Shown here piece by piece: positions 46,173-55,646 of a stretch of DNA of 61,221 nucleotides. A program made the translations under genes and the position numbers. Position 1 is the first letter of the stretch, and every line of letters starts with the position of its first letter. The notes under the pieces were generated by a model. The model did not search any database, was not told where the DNA came from, and saw nothing but the letters and a program-made list of their open reading frames with translations. The DNA comes from Haloquadratum walsbyi J07HQW2. GTDB taxonomy: Archaea; Halobacteriota; Halobacteria; Halobacteriales; Haloferacaceae. The DNA lies in NCBI RefSeq assembly GCF_000415985.1, contig NZ_KE356561.1, positions 699,347 through 760,567 on the forward strand. The letters run 5' to 3'.

Positions 46173-47660
46173 GATATTGACATCCTCCCGCACCTGAAAA
46201 TGCGGGAATCCCACGGCACCACACCGCTAGGTTAGGATATTGTGGTTTACGACGTGACCTGTCCTTGAGGTGCGAACACACCAGTTTCGGTCTCAAACAA
46301 GAACGTCGAAGGCTGTGCCAACCAGCCGTTACTTCTATTCACCGACAGACTCGGTGAACTCGAAGATACTTTCTGCCGAATGTTCTCAGCACCATTCACG
46401 TCTGCGTTCGCTACTGTGTCACAGTCATCACACATGTACAGACCGCGTTCCACACGGTTCGCGTCACGCTTGCGACCACAACATGAACACGACTTTGATG
46501 TATCACGTTCAGACACTTTTGTGACCGTGATTCCTTCCATTTCAGCCTTATATTCGAGCAAGTCGGTGAAACGGTCGAACGCCCATGAGTGAAGGTCGAG
46601 ATTACCGTGTTTACCCCAGTTTTTCGACTCACCATTCTCTTCATCCTCACGGATGCCGGAGAGATTACCCACCACAATTGTTCCAATACCTTCCTCAACG
46701 CATCGCTGAACGATGTGTTTCGAGAGGGTAGTGGAAGTAGTGGGTGCGACGACCCGATTTCGTTTGATTCAACCGGGTAGCTTGCTTGGAGTTTGAGTCG
46801 TCGCACTGGGCAATGCACTTGCTAAAGTAGTAGTCATCTTGTTTCAGACAGTTCAGTGGGTAGAGTTCGCTATGCCCATCTTCGTAAGCGAGTGCGGCGA
46901 AGTTCTTGATGCCAAGGTCAACGCCCACAGTCTTCTCACCGGGTGCTTCAGCAGCTTCGATTGCGACTTTACAGACGATGTGTAGTTTCCACTCGTCATC
47001 AGTCCAGACGGCTCTAACTTGTTGGACGCTCTCCACGGTCGAGAGGTCAACATCGGGACAACTTTTGTACTTGCAAAGGATGAAGTCCGACCGGTAGTCC
47101 TTGGTGTTGTCACCTTGTGAGAGGCGAACACGCTGGTACTCCGTGTCGAGTTTAAAACCAGCAGCTTTGAACGTGACCGTACTTCGTAGGTGTTTGTCAC
47201 CGCGTTTGCGGTAGCCAGGTGGGTTAGCTCTCATATCTCCGTTTCGTCGTTTACCGTACCAACCGTTGAACGCTTCAGCGAGTTCTTGAAGGACTCGCTG
47301 ACTTGACTTGACTGAGAGTGTAGGTCACCATAGCGTTCGTGATTCTTGAGGTAGGCGGTGAGTTCGTCATGTTTTGGAATGTAGTTGATTTCATCCCAGA
47401 CGCGACTGCACGTCCACCGTCCGACGTTCCAGAGTGTTGAAGCGGCGAACCCGAGCGAATCAAGGTCGTCTTGCACCTGTTGCTGATTCCGTATGGAAGC
47501 AGTATAGGTACGGGTAACGACCTGTTTCACCATACATAAACTACGTTGATAAGGCTAATTACTAATTTGCATTAATTTGGAATATCCGAACCTGCTATCG
47601 GTGACTGACTGCAAAAATAATGTCGAATTCATCCTGACCCTACAGGGTCAGGCATTCTTC
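46173..47660 (-). mobile_element. IS1341-type (TnpB-only) element, second copy
   Basis: About 1.5 kb. The right end is TTGACATCCTCCCGCACC with a hairpin to TGCGGG (46174-46200); the left end is the hairpin CCTGACCC-TACA-GGGTCAGG (47633-47652). GGAATATCC near 47579 and TnpB sequence are shared with the element at 30.7 kb, so both descend from one family. No tnpA. It separates the 3-hydroxyacyl-CoA dehydrogenase from the cbi operon. Confidence 0.75.
46247..47533 (-). pseudogene. tnpB: TnpB gene with two frameshifts
   Basis: From ATG 47533 the protein reads MVKQVVTRTYTASIRNQQQ... and needs a frame change near 47278 (then EAFNGWYGKRRNGDMRANPPGYRK) and another at the GGG of 46726-46728 (then LSKHIVQRCVEEGIGTIVVGNLSG). 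The RuvC-I Asp (GVDLGIKNFAAL), the zinc ribbon (CSCC ... CDDC) and the RuvC-III region NADVNGAENI are all intact. The first copy shares its tail (RSNGWLAQPSTF). Only two indels make this a recently inactivated gene, or one that would need recoding. Confidence 0.85.
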
Positions 47661-47743
47661 TTGAATATGTGTAAATTCACTCACAGCAATTAAACGCCTT
47701 TGATACTACACAACATATCGGAAGAAAACAGTATACGAAGCGG

Positions 47744-48634
47744 TCAGTCGATACTGGTATTATCCAGTGATTCTGTGTGAGTCGTCTCAGACGGGCGAGT
47801 GCGATCAGAAAATACTGTAACAAGATCAGCCTCTGTGACCGGCTGAACAGCGGAATCAACGCCAACATCACGCGCTACACGGACCGCTGTTGGTGGACGA
47901 AGATTTGCTCGTTCTAATAGCTCATCATCATAGAACGCTGTCTGTGGTGTGCCACTCCCGATGATATTACCATCAGCCATCACACAGACACGATTGGCAA
48001 TTTCGGCGGCGAACTCTAAGTCATGAGTTGATACTACAACACTGATTCCCTCCTCATGGATCTGGTGGATTCGCTCAGCAACTAACCGTGACCGCTCAGG
48101 ATCAAGACCAGCCAGCGGTTCATCAAGTACGACCACACTAGGATCTAAGACCAATACGCCGGCAAGACCGATGAGTCGCTTCTCACCGCCGCTGAGATAA
48201 TGTGGAACACGGTCTTCAAGATGTGATGCATCAACCGTCGCCAGTGCTTCCCGAGCCCGGCGCTCAGCTTCCTTTCCGGTTATTCCGTAGTTTTGGAGAC
48301 CGAACACGACATCATCTAATACTGTGGGCGCCACTAACTGTGTATCGGCATTTTGGAAGACGAATCCGACTGCCTTCCGGGCATATCCTTTGTTATCTTC
48401 GGTGATTTCGGTACCATCAACGACCAACTCGCCATCATCTGGAACGAGGGTAGCGTTCAAGTGCTCTAATAATGTCGATTTGCCGGCTCCATTACCGCCA
48501 ACGAACGCAACGACCTCATCAGGATACACTGAGAAGTCGACATCATGCATCCCAACAGTCCCGTCGGGGTATGTGTGAGCTCCACACTGGAGGTCAATCA
48601 GTGGTGTCTGCCTCTCAGAACGGTCCGTACTCAT
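47744..48634 (-). CDS. cbiO: Cobalt/nickel ECF transporter ATPase
   Basis: A 296-residue ABC ATPase. Walker A GGNGAGKST (about 45-53), Q-loop VFQNADTQLVAPTV, signature YLSGGEKRLIGLAGVL, Walker B VVVLDEPLAGLD and switch His STHDLEF are intact. FQNADTQL and the sequence context identify the ECF/CbiO group. It overlaps cbiQ by four bases (ATGA) and is the last gene of cbiMNQO. It powers uptake of cobalt, or nickel, across the cell membrane. Confidence 0.9.
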   Translation of the reverse strand: MSTDRSERQTPLIDLQCGAHTYPDGTVGMHDVDFSVYPDEVVAFVGGNGAGKSTLLEHLNATLVPDDGELVVDGTEITEDNKGYARKAVGFVFQNADTQLVAPTVLDDVVFGLQNYGITGKEAERRAREALATVDASHLEDRVPHYLSGGEKRLIGLAGVLVLDPSVVVLDEPLAGLDPERSRLVAERIHQIHEEGISVVVSTHDLEFAAEIANRVCVMADGNIIGSGTPQTAFYDDELLERANLRPPTAVRVARDVGVDSAVQPVTEADLVTVFSDRTRPSETTHTESLDNTSID

Positions 48635-49446
48635 ATTGAGACCACCTCATAAACGGCAGTCAGCGCGTAAACGACGACACTAATATAACAGACACCAACG
48701 CCGATAATTTCACGAGCAGGCGGTCGTGAGACATCACCGTACAGCGTGATATCACCATTATATCCGCGAGCCTCCATCGACTTGACTAGCCGTTCAGATC
48801 GCTCAATAGCGGTCAACAATGTCATTCCAAGTATTCGGGCATAGATCCGGCGGTTCGCCCAGAACTCAGAAAGAGATGCCCCACGAGCGAGGACACCTTT
48901 CACCAAATCCTCAAGTGTCTCAATCATGACAAATGTGAATCGATAGGTGAGTAATGCGACTTGGTCGATTGGTCGGGGCAGCAAGCGACCAAGCAAATAA
49001 GCGATATCAGCGTATCGAGTGCTCATTGTTGCGGTCAGTGTGAACGTTACGACACTGAGTGACCGACAAGTTAATTCGCCGAACAGCGAGGCACCTGCCC
49101 AGGTTACCGAGAGTTCACCAACGGGAGTGTCGAGTGCTCCACCGACTGCTACCCCTGGTTCAAGAAAGGCTAGCGGTCCCGCCACTGAAACGACAAATAA
49201 CAGTGGTAGCGTATACCAATACATAAGTCGACCATATGGGAATCCGGCGACACCATATGTCAATAGTGTCGCAGCATAGAGCCCTGCAAGAATAAAGAGG
49301 CTGTCAATAACGGTCACTGCGAGGACGAGGGCGCCTACTACGCCGACCTTTGTCCAGGGATTCACGCGGTGTAGGGGTCCTTCTTGATGTTCGGCATACG
49401 CAGTAATGAGCCGTGGGTCTGGAACGTGGTTTGAAAGCGTTGTCAC
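48631..49446 (-). CDS. cbiQ: ECF transporter transmembrane protein CbiQ
   Basis: A 271-residue membrane protein with about five helices and the two cytoplasmic coupling motifs of ECF T-proteins; the second, RSERLVKSMEARGY (about 217-230), is clear. It couples CbiO ATP hydrolysis to CbiM. It ends in an ATGA overlap with cbiO and begins 2 nt after the gene upstream. Confidence 0.88.
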   Translation of the reverse strand: MTTLSNHVPDPRLITAYAEHQEGPLHRVNPWTKVGVVGALVLAVTVIDSLFILAGLYAATLLTYGVAGFPYGRLMYWYTLPLLFVVSVAGPLAFLEPGVAVGGALDTPVGELSVTWAGASLFGELTCRSLSVVTFTLTATMSTRYADIAYLLGRLLPRPIDQVALLTYRFTFVMIETLEDLVKGVLARGASLSEFWANRRIYARILGMTLLTAIERSERLVKSMEARGYNGDITLYGDVSRPPAREIIGVGVCYISVVVYALTAVYEVVSI

Positions 49447-49448
49447 GA

Positions 49449-49772
49449 TTACTGAGCTGTGCGTTCAGAGTCCTCGAGTTCACGATACCGACTCGCATAT
49501 ACATATAACCCAATAGCAAAGACAATCATCAACACAACAACGCCGAAGAACTCGAGCATCATACCACCTTTGCGGATCGGACCAGCGACAAGTACTCCCC
49601 GACTAAGATCAATGAGTGCACCGCTGCCCTCTCGTGCACCGCGTTGGAGTGCCTGTGCAGAGCGTTTAGCCCACGGAAGTGAGCCACCAGTTGAAGTAAA
49701 CCCCCACAGACCAGCAACAAGGCAAAATGCACATAATCCAGCAAGCCCACCATACTGTTTCCAGCGGTTCAT
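49449..49772 (-). CDS. cbiN: CbiN-like (PDGLE-type) subunit
   Basis: A 107-residue protein with two membrane helices, about 9-25 and 72-92, and an external loop between them (TSTGGSLPWAKRSAQALQRG). Two helices around a loop is the CbiN/PDGLE layout. In cobalt ECF systems CbiN helps CbiM load the metal. Position between cbiM and cbiQ supports the call, though sequence similarity to bacterial CbiN is slight. It shares one base with cbiM. Confidence 0.72.
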   Translation of the reverse strand: MNRWKQYGGLAGLCAFCLVAGLWGFTSTGGSLPWAKRSAQALQRGAREGSGALIDLSRGVLVAGPIRKGGMMLEFFGVVVLMIVFAIGLYVYASRYRELEDSERTAQ

Positions 49773-50452
49773 TAGGCTGTCACCCCAGCGGATTCCTCAG
49801 TCGTAGTGCGGTCGGCAAGACCAATGAGATCAGGTCGGACCGAGGCAAGAAATTGGATAATAAATCCTGTTAAAACCCCTTCGACGACTGCCACACCAAG
49901 ATTGAGACCGACCAGCCCACCGACTGCGATTGTTAGGTCACTGCGCGGTAATGTACTCCCGTTGACGCCGCTAATAATAATAATTACGCCCATCAGGATT
50001 GCTCCAGCTGAAAGACCGATAGTTGCTGCGCTGGCACTGGCAGGGAAGCTATCCCAATCCATCCGAAGCAACGTCCTGAATATGTAGTATGCAACGATAG
50101 CCTCAGAAGCGTTGATCAGCGTATTTGCTCCGAGCAGGCCGACAGCACCGTGACCCAACGCTGCCGAGAAAATATTGACGACAAGAGCAATGAGTGTGCC
50201 AAGCAGTGGTCCGGCAAGAATACCGACGAGACCGGTGAGGTTCATATGGATACCACCCCATACAGGGATGTTCAGTTGAAAAATTGCGAAACTTGCTGCT
50301 GCTCCAATTCCAGCAAGAGCAATCTGATGAGTCTTTATTCCACCCTTACGAATCCGATAGACAACTAGACTGACTAATGTTACGCCAAGTGTTGTCCATA
50401 CGATTAGTGCCCACAGGGGGAATGAGCCCTCGCCAAGATGGATATGTGCCAT
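49772..50452 (-). CDS. cbiM: Cobalt/nickel substrate-specific component CbiM
   Basis: A 226-residue membrane protein with six to seven helices. It starts MAHIHLGEGSFPLW. In CbiM/NikM proteins an N-terminal His at position 2 and the free amino group bind the metal; if the initiator Met is removed here, His becomes residue 2 and is followed by another His. Further family strings are AAASFAIFQLNIPVWGGIHMNLTG and LGHGAVGLLGANTLINA. An upstream in-frame start would bury the N-terminal His, so ATG 50452 is preferred. A TATA-like box 32 nt upstream suggests a leaderless transcript. Confidence 0.87.
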   Translation of the reverse strand: MAHIHLGEGSFPLWALIVWTTLGVTLVSLVVYRIRKGGIKTHQIALAGIGAAASFAIFQLNIPVWGGIHMNLTGLVGILAGPLLGTLIALVVNIFSAALGHGAVGLLGANTLINASEAIVAYYIFRTLLRMDWDSFPASASAATIGLSAGAILMGVIIIISGVNGSTLPRSDLTIAVGGLVGLNLGVAVVEGVLTGFIIQFLASVRPDLIGLADRTTTEESAGVTA

Positions 50453-50782
50453 ATCTGATTTAGTAATCTTGTGCTTGGATATAATAATTTTACCATTTTT
50501 GAGGAAGTAAACTAACAACTATTCAATAGCAACGGAGTCTCGTTGATAATGCATTTTGTCTGTGATATGGAATCAAGCGGCTAACTTCTACTTTCTGTGA
50601 TTTATTAGCATGTATCGATATGAATCGAAACAATCGCAGAATAATTAATCAAGGAGCAGCAAATAAAATGTATTATATGTATCAAATGTCACTAAATTAA
50701 AGCTATTCATATCTCACCGATAGCATCATTCAGATAATAAAGAAGTAAAATTTACGCAGTCTTTTTATCGAATCTCAATAAT
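50453..50782. other. Divergent cbiM / thiolase spacer
   Basis: AT-rich. Holds the cbiM promoter; I see no cobalamin riboswitch-like structure or other gene. Confidence 0.4.
50479..50490 (-). promoter_or_regulatory. TATA-like box of cbiM
   Basis: AAATTATTATAT on the minus strand, centred about 32 nt upstream of the cbiM ATG. The spacing is consistent with a leaderless or near-leaderless mRNA. Confidence 0.35.
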
Positions 50783-51958
50783 ATGTTTATTATGGGTCAT
50801 CCACAGGTCGCAGGCGTCGGACTCACACACTTTGGGAAGCATCCTGAACGCACAACTCGAGACATGTTTGCAGAAGCCGGTCTCACGGCTCTTGATGACG
50901 CCGGAGTTGACTCGGACGATATTGAAAGTGTTTTTTATGGGAATTTCATCGGTGAGGTCTCTGAGGATCAAGGTCATATGGGACCAATCTCAGCAGAGGC
51001 GCTCGGTATTGATGCCCCTGCAACACGGATTGAAAGTGCGTGTGCATCTTCAGGTGTTGCTGTGCGTGAAGCTGTCAAGAACGTTCGCTCTGGTGAGTCC
51101 GACGCAGTGATCGTCGGAGGTGCCGAGCGAATGAATAATCTTGGGACTGCCGAGACGACGGCATCACTCGCGCTCGCCGCGGATGATCTGTATGAGGTTC
51201 GTGTTGGAATGACTTTCCCTGGTGCGTATGCCCTGATGGCAGATGCGTATTTTGAGGAATATGGTGGGTCAAGAGAAGATCTAGCGTATATCGCACAGAA
51301 GAATCACGCAAATGCCGTTGATAATGAATTTGCACAGTTCCAATATGAAATTGATATTGATGACGCTCTCGATGCGCCACCGGTAGCAGAACCGTTACAT
51401 CTCTATGATGCGTGTCCAGTGACCGATGGAGCCGCGGCAGCGGTCATTGTCAGTGAGGAGTATGCTGCAAATAATAATCTCGATATTGACGTCCGCGTGA
51501 CAGGATCCGGGCAGGGTTCAGATAATCTCGCACTCCAGGACCGCGAGTATCTTACACAGACGCCAGCGGCAACGAACGCCGCAAATGAAGCCTTTGACGA
51601 TGCAACGATTGGACCTGCTGATGTTGATCTCGCAGAGGTACATGATTGCTTCACAATTGCAGAGGTCCTCGCACTCGAATCAATGGGAATCTTTGATCAC
51701 GGCGATGGGATCAACGCTGCACGTCGTGGTGATACGCTTCCTGAGGGCGACATCCCAGTCAACCTCTCTGGTGGGCTTAAAGCAAAAGGACATCCTGTCG
51801 GAGCAACAGGTGCCGCACAGATTGCAGAAATGACACGACTGTTACGCGGTGACCATCATAACAGCGAGTATGTCTCAGATTCCTCTGTCGGAATAACACA
51901 TAATGCTGGTGGAACCGTAGCAAGTACTGTTGTTCATGTCTTGGAGGTGGACCAATGA
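50783..51958 (+). CDS. bktB: Beta-ketothiolase, catalytic (alpha) subunit
   Basis: A 391-residue archaeal-type thiolase that condenses acyl-CoA with acetyl-CoA to 3-ketoacyl-CoA. The nucleophile is Cys87 (IESACASSG); the second active-site block is HDCFTIAEVLALESMG, then LKAKGHPVGATGAAQ and THNAGGTVAS. As in other archaeal/SCP-type thiolases the C-terminal Cys loop is replaced by HNAGG. It overlaps by four bases with a DUF35 partner, as in the BktB alpha/beta pair described for Haloferax PHBV synthesis. A start at Met4 (50792) is equally good. Confidence 0.85.
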   Translation: MFIMGHPQVAGVGLTHFGKHPERTTRDMFAEAGLTALDDAGVDSDDIESVFYGNFIGEVSEDQGHMGPISAEALGIDAPATRIESACASSGVAVREAVKNVRSGESDAVIVGGAERMNNLGTAETTASLALAADDLYEVRVGMTFPGAYALMADAYFEEYGGSREDLAYIAQKNHANAVDNEFAQFQYEIDIDDALDAPPVAEPLHLYDACPVTDGAAAAVIVSEEYAANNNLDIDVRVTGSGQGSDNLALQDREYLTQTPAATNAANEAFDDATIGPADVDLAEVHDCFTIAEVLALESMGIFDHGDGINAARRGDTLPEGDIPVNLSGGLKAKGHPVGATGAAQIAEMTRLLRGDHHNSEYVSDSSVGITHNAGGTVASTVVHVLEVDQ

Positions 51959-52344
51959 GTGATGTTGGCGATGCTGGATACGATGAATTACTCGAGGCAA
52001 TTGATGCGGGTGATGGCTACTATCTCGAGTGCGAAAATGAGCATGGGTCATTGCCACCACGACGTGTATGCCCACACTGTGGTTCAACTGATATTGAAGA
52101 AGTGTCACTCCCCGATGCAGGGGAAGTCGTTGCACACACAAAGGTCCATGTCCCGACTCCACGGTTCAGCGAAGACGCTCCGTATAATGTCGTGATCGTC
52201 GATTATGGACAGGTGCAGTTGACAGGACAACTCGTTGGTATTGATGATAATGATATCACGCACGGGCTTGATGTTACAGTCCAACTCGGTGACGCGACAA
52301 AAACAGGCGAACCGGTCGTGACGTTCGTTCCGGCTGGAAAATAA
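51955..52344 (+). CDS. Thiolase-associated Zn-ribbon/OB-fold (DUF35) subunit
   Basis: A 129-residue protein. The N-terminal rubredoxin-like ribbon is YLECENEHGSLPPRRVCPHCGS (about 23-44); only the second knuckle is a clean CxxC, the first being C-x3-H. The OB fold follows (GEVVAHTKVHVP, YNVVIVDYGQVQLTGQLVG). DUF35 proteins bridge thiolases and HMG-CoA synthase or act as the beta subunit of haloarchaeal BktB. The ATGA overlap with the thiolase supports a two-subunit enzyme. Confidence 0.85.
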   Translation: MSDVGDAGYDELLEAIDAGDGYYLECENEHGSLPPRRVCPHCGSTDIEEVSLPDAGEVVAHTKVHVPTPRFSEDAPYNVVIVDYGQVQLTGQLVGIDDNDITHGLDVTVQLGDATKTGEPVVTFVPAGK

Positions 52345-52565
52345 TACGTCATCATTACTTGCAGGAATTGTTTCATTTTCATCTTTTAAGATTTGAGACG
52401 AACGGTTAAATACGTGATATTAGGAATCAAGACGGCAGGCAGAAATACGGAATAATGAATCACCTCTGGATCAAAACCCGTGGTATTCGCCGTCACCGCT
52501 GGTGAATAAAGTATATTTATTCAGTTAATGCTCATCATCAAGAGGAGCGTATGGTGTCAATTGAA
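52345..52565. terminator. Convergent spacer with AT-rich hairpin
   Basis: Between the DUF35 gene and phaB, TGAATAAA-GTATA-TTTATTCA (52503-52523) forms a perfect 8-bp stem. It could terminate transcription from both sides, but it is AT-only and weak. Confidence 0.3.
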
Positions 52566-53309
52566 CTAAAGATCCATAGCACCGTTCACATCGATAACCT
52601 CACCTGAGATATATGATGCTTCTCCACTTGCGAGGAACTTCACCACGTGCGAGATATCTTGAACATCACCAAACCGACTCATTGGGATATCATCTCGAAT
52701 TGAATCTTTGACAGTATCAGGCACATCTGCAAGCATATCGGTTTTGGTAAACCCTGGTGCAACTGAATTTGCTGTTGACCCTGATGGCGCAAGTTCAAGT
52801 GCGAGCGTGCGCGTGAATCCAAAAATGCCTGACTTTGAGGTTGCATAGTTTGCCTGCCCAAAGTTACCCTGTTTTCCGACGATTGAAGAGATATTGATTA
52901 ATCGTCCTTGGTCTGATGATTTGATATCGCTGAAGAAAGCTTTTGTTGCATTAAACGTCCCGTTGAGGTTCACATCAATGACCGACTTCCACTGATCGGG
53001 CGTCATCTTCTCAAATGTCGTGTCCTTGGTAATGCCGGCATTATTAATCAAAATATCAATTGACCCAAATTCATCATGGACATGGTCCCGCATAGATTTG
53101 ATTGCTGAAAAATCGGTGACATCTGCCTGAGCGGTAATCGCAGTACCACCGGCATCACGAATCGTCTCAACGACATCATTTGCTTCTGCCTGTGATGATC
53201 GGTAGTTAACCGCTACATTGACCTCCTCACCAGCCAGTTCCTCAGCAATGCCACGACCAATGCCCCGCGATGCACCCGTAATAACGCAGGTTCTATTTTC
53301 GAGGTTCAT
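52566..53309 (-). CDS. phaB: Acetoacetyl-CoA reductase (PhaB/FabG type SDR)
   Basis: A 247-residue short-chain dehydrogenase producing (R)-3-hydroxyacyl-CoA with NADPH. Cofactor motif GASRGIGRGIAEE (about 11-23), NNAGI, catalytic Ser in NISSIVG, and Tyr/Lys in YATSK. The Arg/Tyr-Arg-Ser in NYRSS suits NADPH. Sequence alone does not separate PhaB from FabG, but the adjacent phaCE, phaP and thiolase genes favour PhaB. Starts at one of two consecutive ATG codons (53309 or 53312). Confidence 0.85.
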   Translation of the reverse strand: MNLENRTCVITGASRGIGRGIAEELAGEEVNVAVNYRSSQAEANDVVETIRDAGGTAITAQADVTDFSAIKSMRDHVHDEFGSIDILINNAGITKDTTFEKMTPDQWKSVIDVNLNGTFNATKAFFSDIKSSDQGRLINISSIVGKQGNFGQANYATSKSGIFGFTRTLALELAPSGSTANSVAPGFTKTDMLADVPDTVKDSIRDDIPMSRFGDVQDISHVVKFLASGEASYISGEVIDVNGAMDL

Positions 53310-53495
53310 CATTATGATAGTCCTGCTGTTCAGTGATCTGCCCAGCAGATAATCCATATTATGATACTACATTGATAATATTTTGGTAGGTATAGAAGGA
53401 TTTGCTGATAATCACATATCGATATATTATACCATATTAGGATTATTTTCCACTCATACAGATGCTCGAGTAGTTAGTATCTATCGTGATTGAGA

Positions 53496-54923
53496 TTATT
53501 GCTCGGTCACCTCACTCGCACGCTCACTCCACTCACGAAGCCGTGATGCACTAACCTCGATTGTCTCAGCGAGCGTGTCAGGATCAGCTGCGGCAAGACC
53601 GGCAACCGTCTCAATGCCTGCATCCTCCAACTGCTCACTGTATGCCGGTCCAATGCCCTGAATTGATTCTAATTCAGGTTTTTCTGCAGACTCAGTCGTC
53701 GTGTCTGCTTGCTCTGTGCTCCTCTCACCCTCATTAGAGTCGGTATCGTCACCAACAGGAATCTCAACAGCAGTATCATCAACAACTTCCGTTGCCCCAT
53801 CTGTTGAGAGACTTGAAGCTGACTCAACGGCTGAACGCTCAGCAAACCATCCAGCAACATCTGGCCAAAGTTCGGCGTGTGAGCTACTTGAGACAGATAA
53901 TCCGATATGTCCGGTTGATGCCTCCATAATTTCGGTATCCGAACTCGGAATGACGTCATTAAACGGTCGAGACGCTTCCGGTGGGATGAGATGGTCATAC
54001 TCGCCCATCACTTGCAACACTGGCATATCCAATTCAGATAATTCGACTGACTCGCCACCGAGTTCAAGTGTATCACGATAGAGTTGATTTTCCTGGTAGA
54101 TCTTTTCAAGAAACTCGACATATGCCGTTCCTGCAACATCAATTCCATCAGAGAGCCACCGTTCCATTCGTGAGAAATTCTCAACGAAGTCCTGATCATC
54201 GAGTTTGTCGTACAGCGTCGTGTATTTTGTAATATAATTATTAACAGGATCCATCAGAGCAAATCCAGTATCAAGGAACTCTGCGGGGACATTCCCGAAG
54301 GCATCAGTGACGTCCTGTGGGGAATAATACTCATCATCGCCCCATTCTTCAAGAATGCCACCAGTTCCAGCAAAGCAAAGTCCTGCTGCCATCAATCCAA
54401 GATTGCGAACTTTCTCGGGATTAATGGCACTGTACATGACACTCATTGTCCCGCCCATACAGTATCCCAGTAGATTAATTGAATCTACGTTTGATTGATC
54501 AGTGACTGCGTCAACACAGTTGTCGATATATCGGTTGACATAATCATCAAGAGATAATGCCTGATCAAGTAGCGATGGCTCACCCCAATCAATCAGATAC
54601 ACATCAAAACCTGCTTCAAGTAGCCGCCGAACAACAGATCGATCAGCTTGAAGATCGAGAATATATGGTCGATTGATCAACGCATAAACAATAAGAATTG
54701 GTACGTCGTGGTTTTCTTCTGCGTCGATGCCTGCTGCTTCAGCATCATATCGAAGTAATTCAAGCTTATTTTCCTCATAGACGACGTTACTTGGCGTTTC
54801 ACCAACCTCGATAGTTGCCATCGTCTCCAGGCTTTCTGGAAGTGCTTGCATCGACTCAGTTGTCTCAGTCATTGAGTTGATGAAGTTTCGTTGTGCGTCA
54901 AGTGGGTATGTGAACGGATTCAT
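53496..54923 (-). CDS. phaC: Class III PHA synthase catalytic subunit with HhH tail
   Basis: A 475-residue alpha/beta hydrolase that polymerises (R)-3-hydroxyacyl-CoA at the granule surface. The catalytic triad is Cys155 (GYCMGG), Asp310 (GEYDHLIP) and His339 (STGHIGL). The synthase core ends near 364. After an acidic, disordered linker (about 365-416) comes a helix-hairpin-helix-like domain, residues 417-468 ([19 protein letters not shown], then [15 protein letters not shown]). Such DUF4332-like domains bind DNA or proteins. Starts in an ATGA overlap with phaE (54920-54923), consistent with an equimolar PhaEC complex. Confidence 0.92.
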   Translation of the reverse strand: MNPFTYPLDAQRNFINSMTETTESMQALPESLETMATIEVGETPSNVVYEENKLELLRYDAEAAGIDAEENHDVPILIVYALINRPYILDLQADRSVVRRLLEAGFDVYLIDWGEPSLLDQALSLDDYVNRYIDNCVDAVTDQSNVDSINLLGYCMGGTMSVMYSAINPEKVRNLGLMAAGLCFAGTGGILEEWGDDEYYSPQDVTDAFGNVPAEFLDTGFALMDPVNNYITKYTTLYDKLDDQDFVENFSRMERWLSDGIDVAGTAYVEFLEKIYQENQLYRDTLELGGESVELSELDMPVLQVMGEYDHLIPPEASRPFNDVIPSSDTEIMEASTGHIGLSVSSSSHAELWPDVAGWFAERSAVESASSLSTDGATEVVDDTAVEIPVGDDTDSNEGERSTEQADTTTESAEKPELESIQGIGPAYSEQLEDAGIETVAGLAAADPDTLAETIEVSASRLREWSERASEVTEQ

Positions 54924-55474
54924 GTCTGATCAATAAGCTGATCTAGTTTTGATTCAATTGATTGCTGTCGTCGTTCAACCTCCACAAGTCGTTCACCGAC
55001 CTCACGAATATCGCCGGTTGTCGCAAATCCCATCCCGTGAAGCGTGTCCTCAGCCGTGTCATTCATCTGTTGTTGGAAATCAAGAACGCTATCGAGATTT
55101 TGACCGGTCATTGCTGCAAATGCGGTTGTTGACATCGACTCTTTGAACGCCTCATTTGCGGTATTCAGCCAAATATCACGGAATTCTGTCGGGTCGACGT
55201 CTTCACCCTCAATTATATCTCCCATCCGTTCATATGAGGATTCTGCAGCCTCCATCCAGGACTCATACGCTTGTGCAGCACCTTCTGAGGCATCATCGAA
55301 TTGCTCCTCAGAAAACATCTCATCGGCTGAATCCAACATCATGTCCGCAAACTCAGACTGTGCGTCCATGTTACGTTTGAGTGTGTCGGTGTATGCTTCT
55401 GAAAACTGTTCGAACATCGATTCCATCATTTCGGTCCCCATCATCTCTGCGGGATCTCCTGTATTATTGCTCAT
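54920..55474 (-). CDS. phaE: PHA synthase subunit PhaE
   Basis: A 184-residue acidic helical protein. It has the haloarchaeal PhaE layout: a Met-rich start ([14 protein letters not shown]), [13 protein letters not shown] near 107-119 and a C-terminal amphipathic helix [25 protein letters not shown]. It is required with PhaC for synthase activity in haloarchaea. No catalytic residues. Begins 172 bp after phaP, so it may be read from the phaRP promoter or its own. Confidence 0.9.
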   Translation of the reverse strand: MSNNTGDPAEMMGTEMMESMFEQFSEAYTDTLKRNMDAQSEFADMMLDSADEMFSEEQFDDASEGAAQAYESWMEAAESSYERMGDIIEGEDVDPTEFRDIWLNTANEAFKESMSTTAFAAMTGQNLDSVLDFQQQMNDTAEDTLHGMGFATTGDIREVGERLVEVERRQQSIESKLDQLIDQT

Positions 55475-55646
55475 TGTTATTTATGTATGTTATCGTACCC
55501 ACGTAGTGTCAGTGTTTGGGTTTCGTTTCGGATCTCCATAATAGATTGAAAAATAGCGTTATAAAATATATAATAATTTTCGCACTATCTACATGAGTCG
55601 TATTATCACATAGACAGTGTAGTAGTAATGAATATAAATCCGAGTC

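Noticed and set aside
50453-50782. Cobalamin riboswitch before cbiM
   Set aside because: AT-rich with no B12-box-like sequence, and the likely TATA box leaves no room for a long leader.
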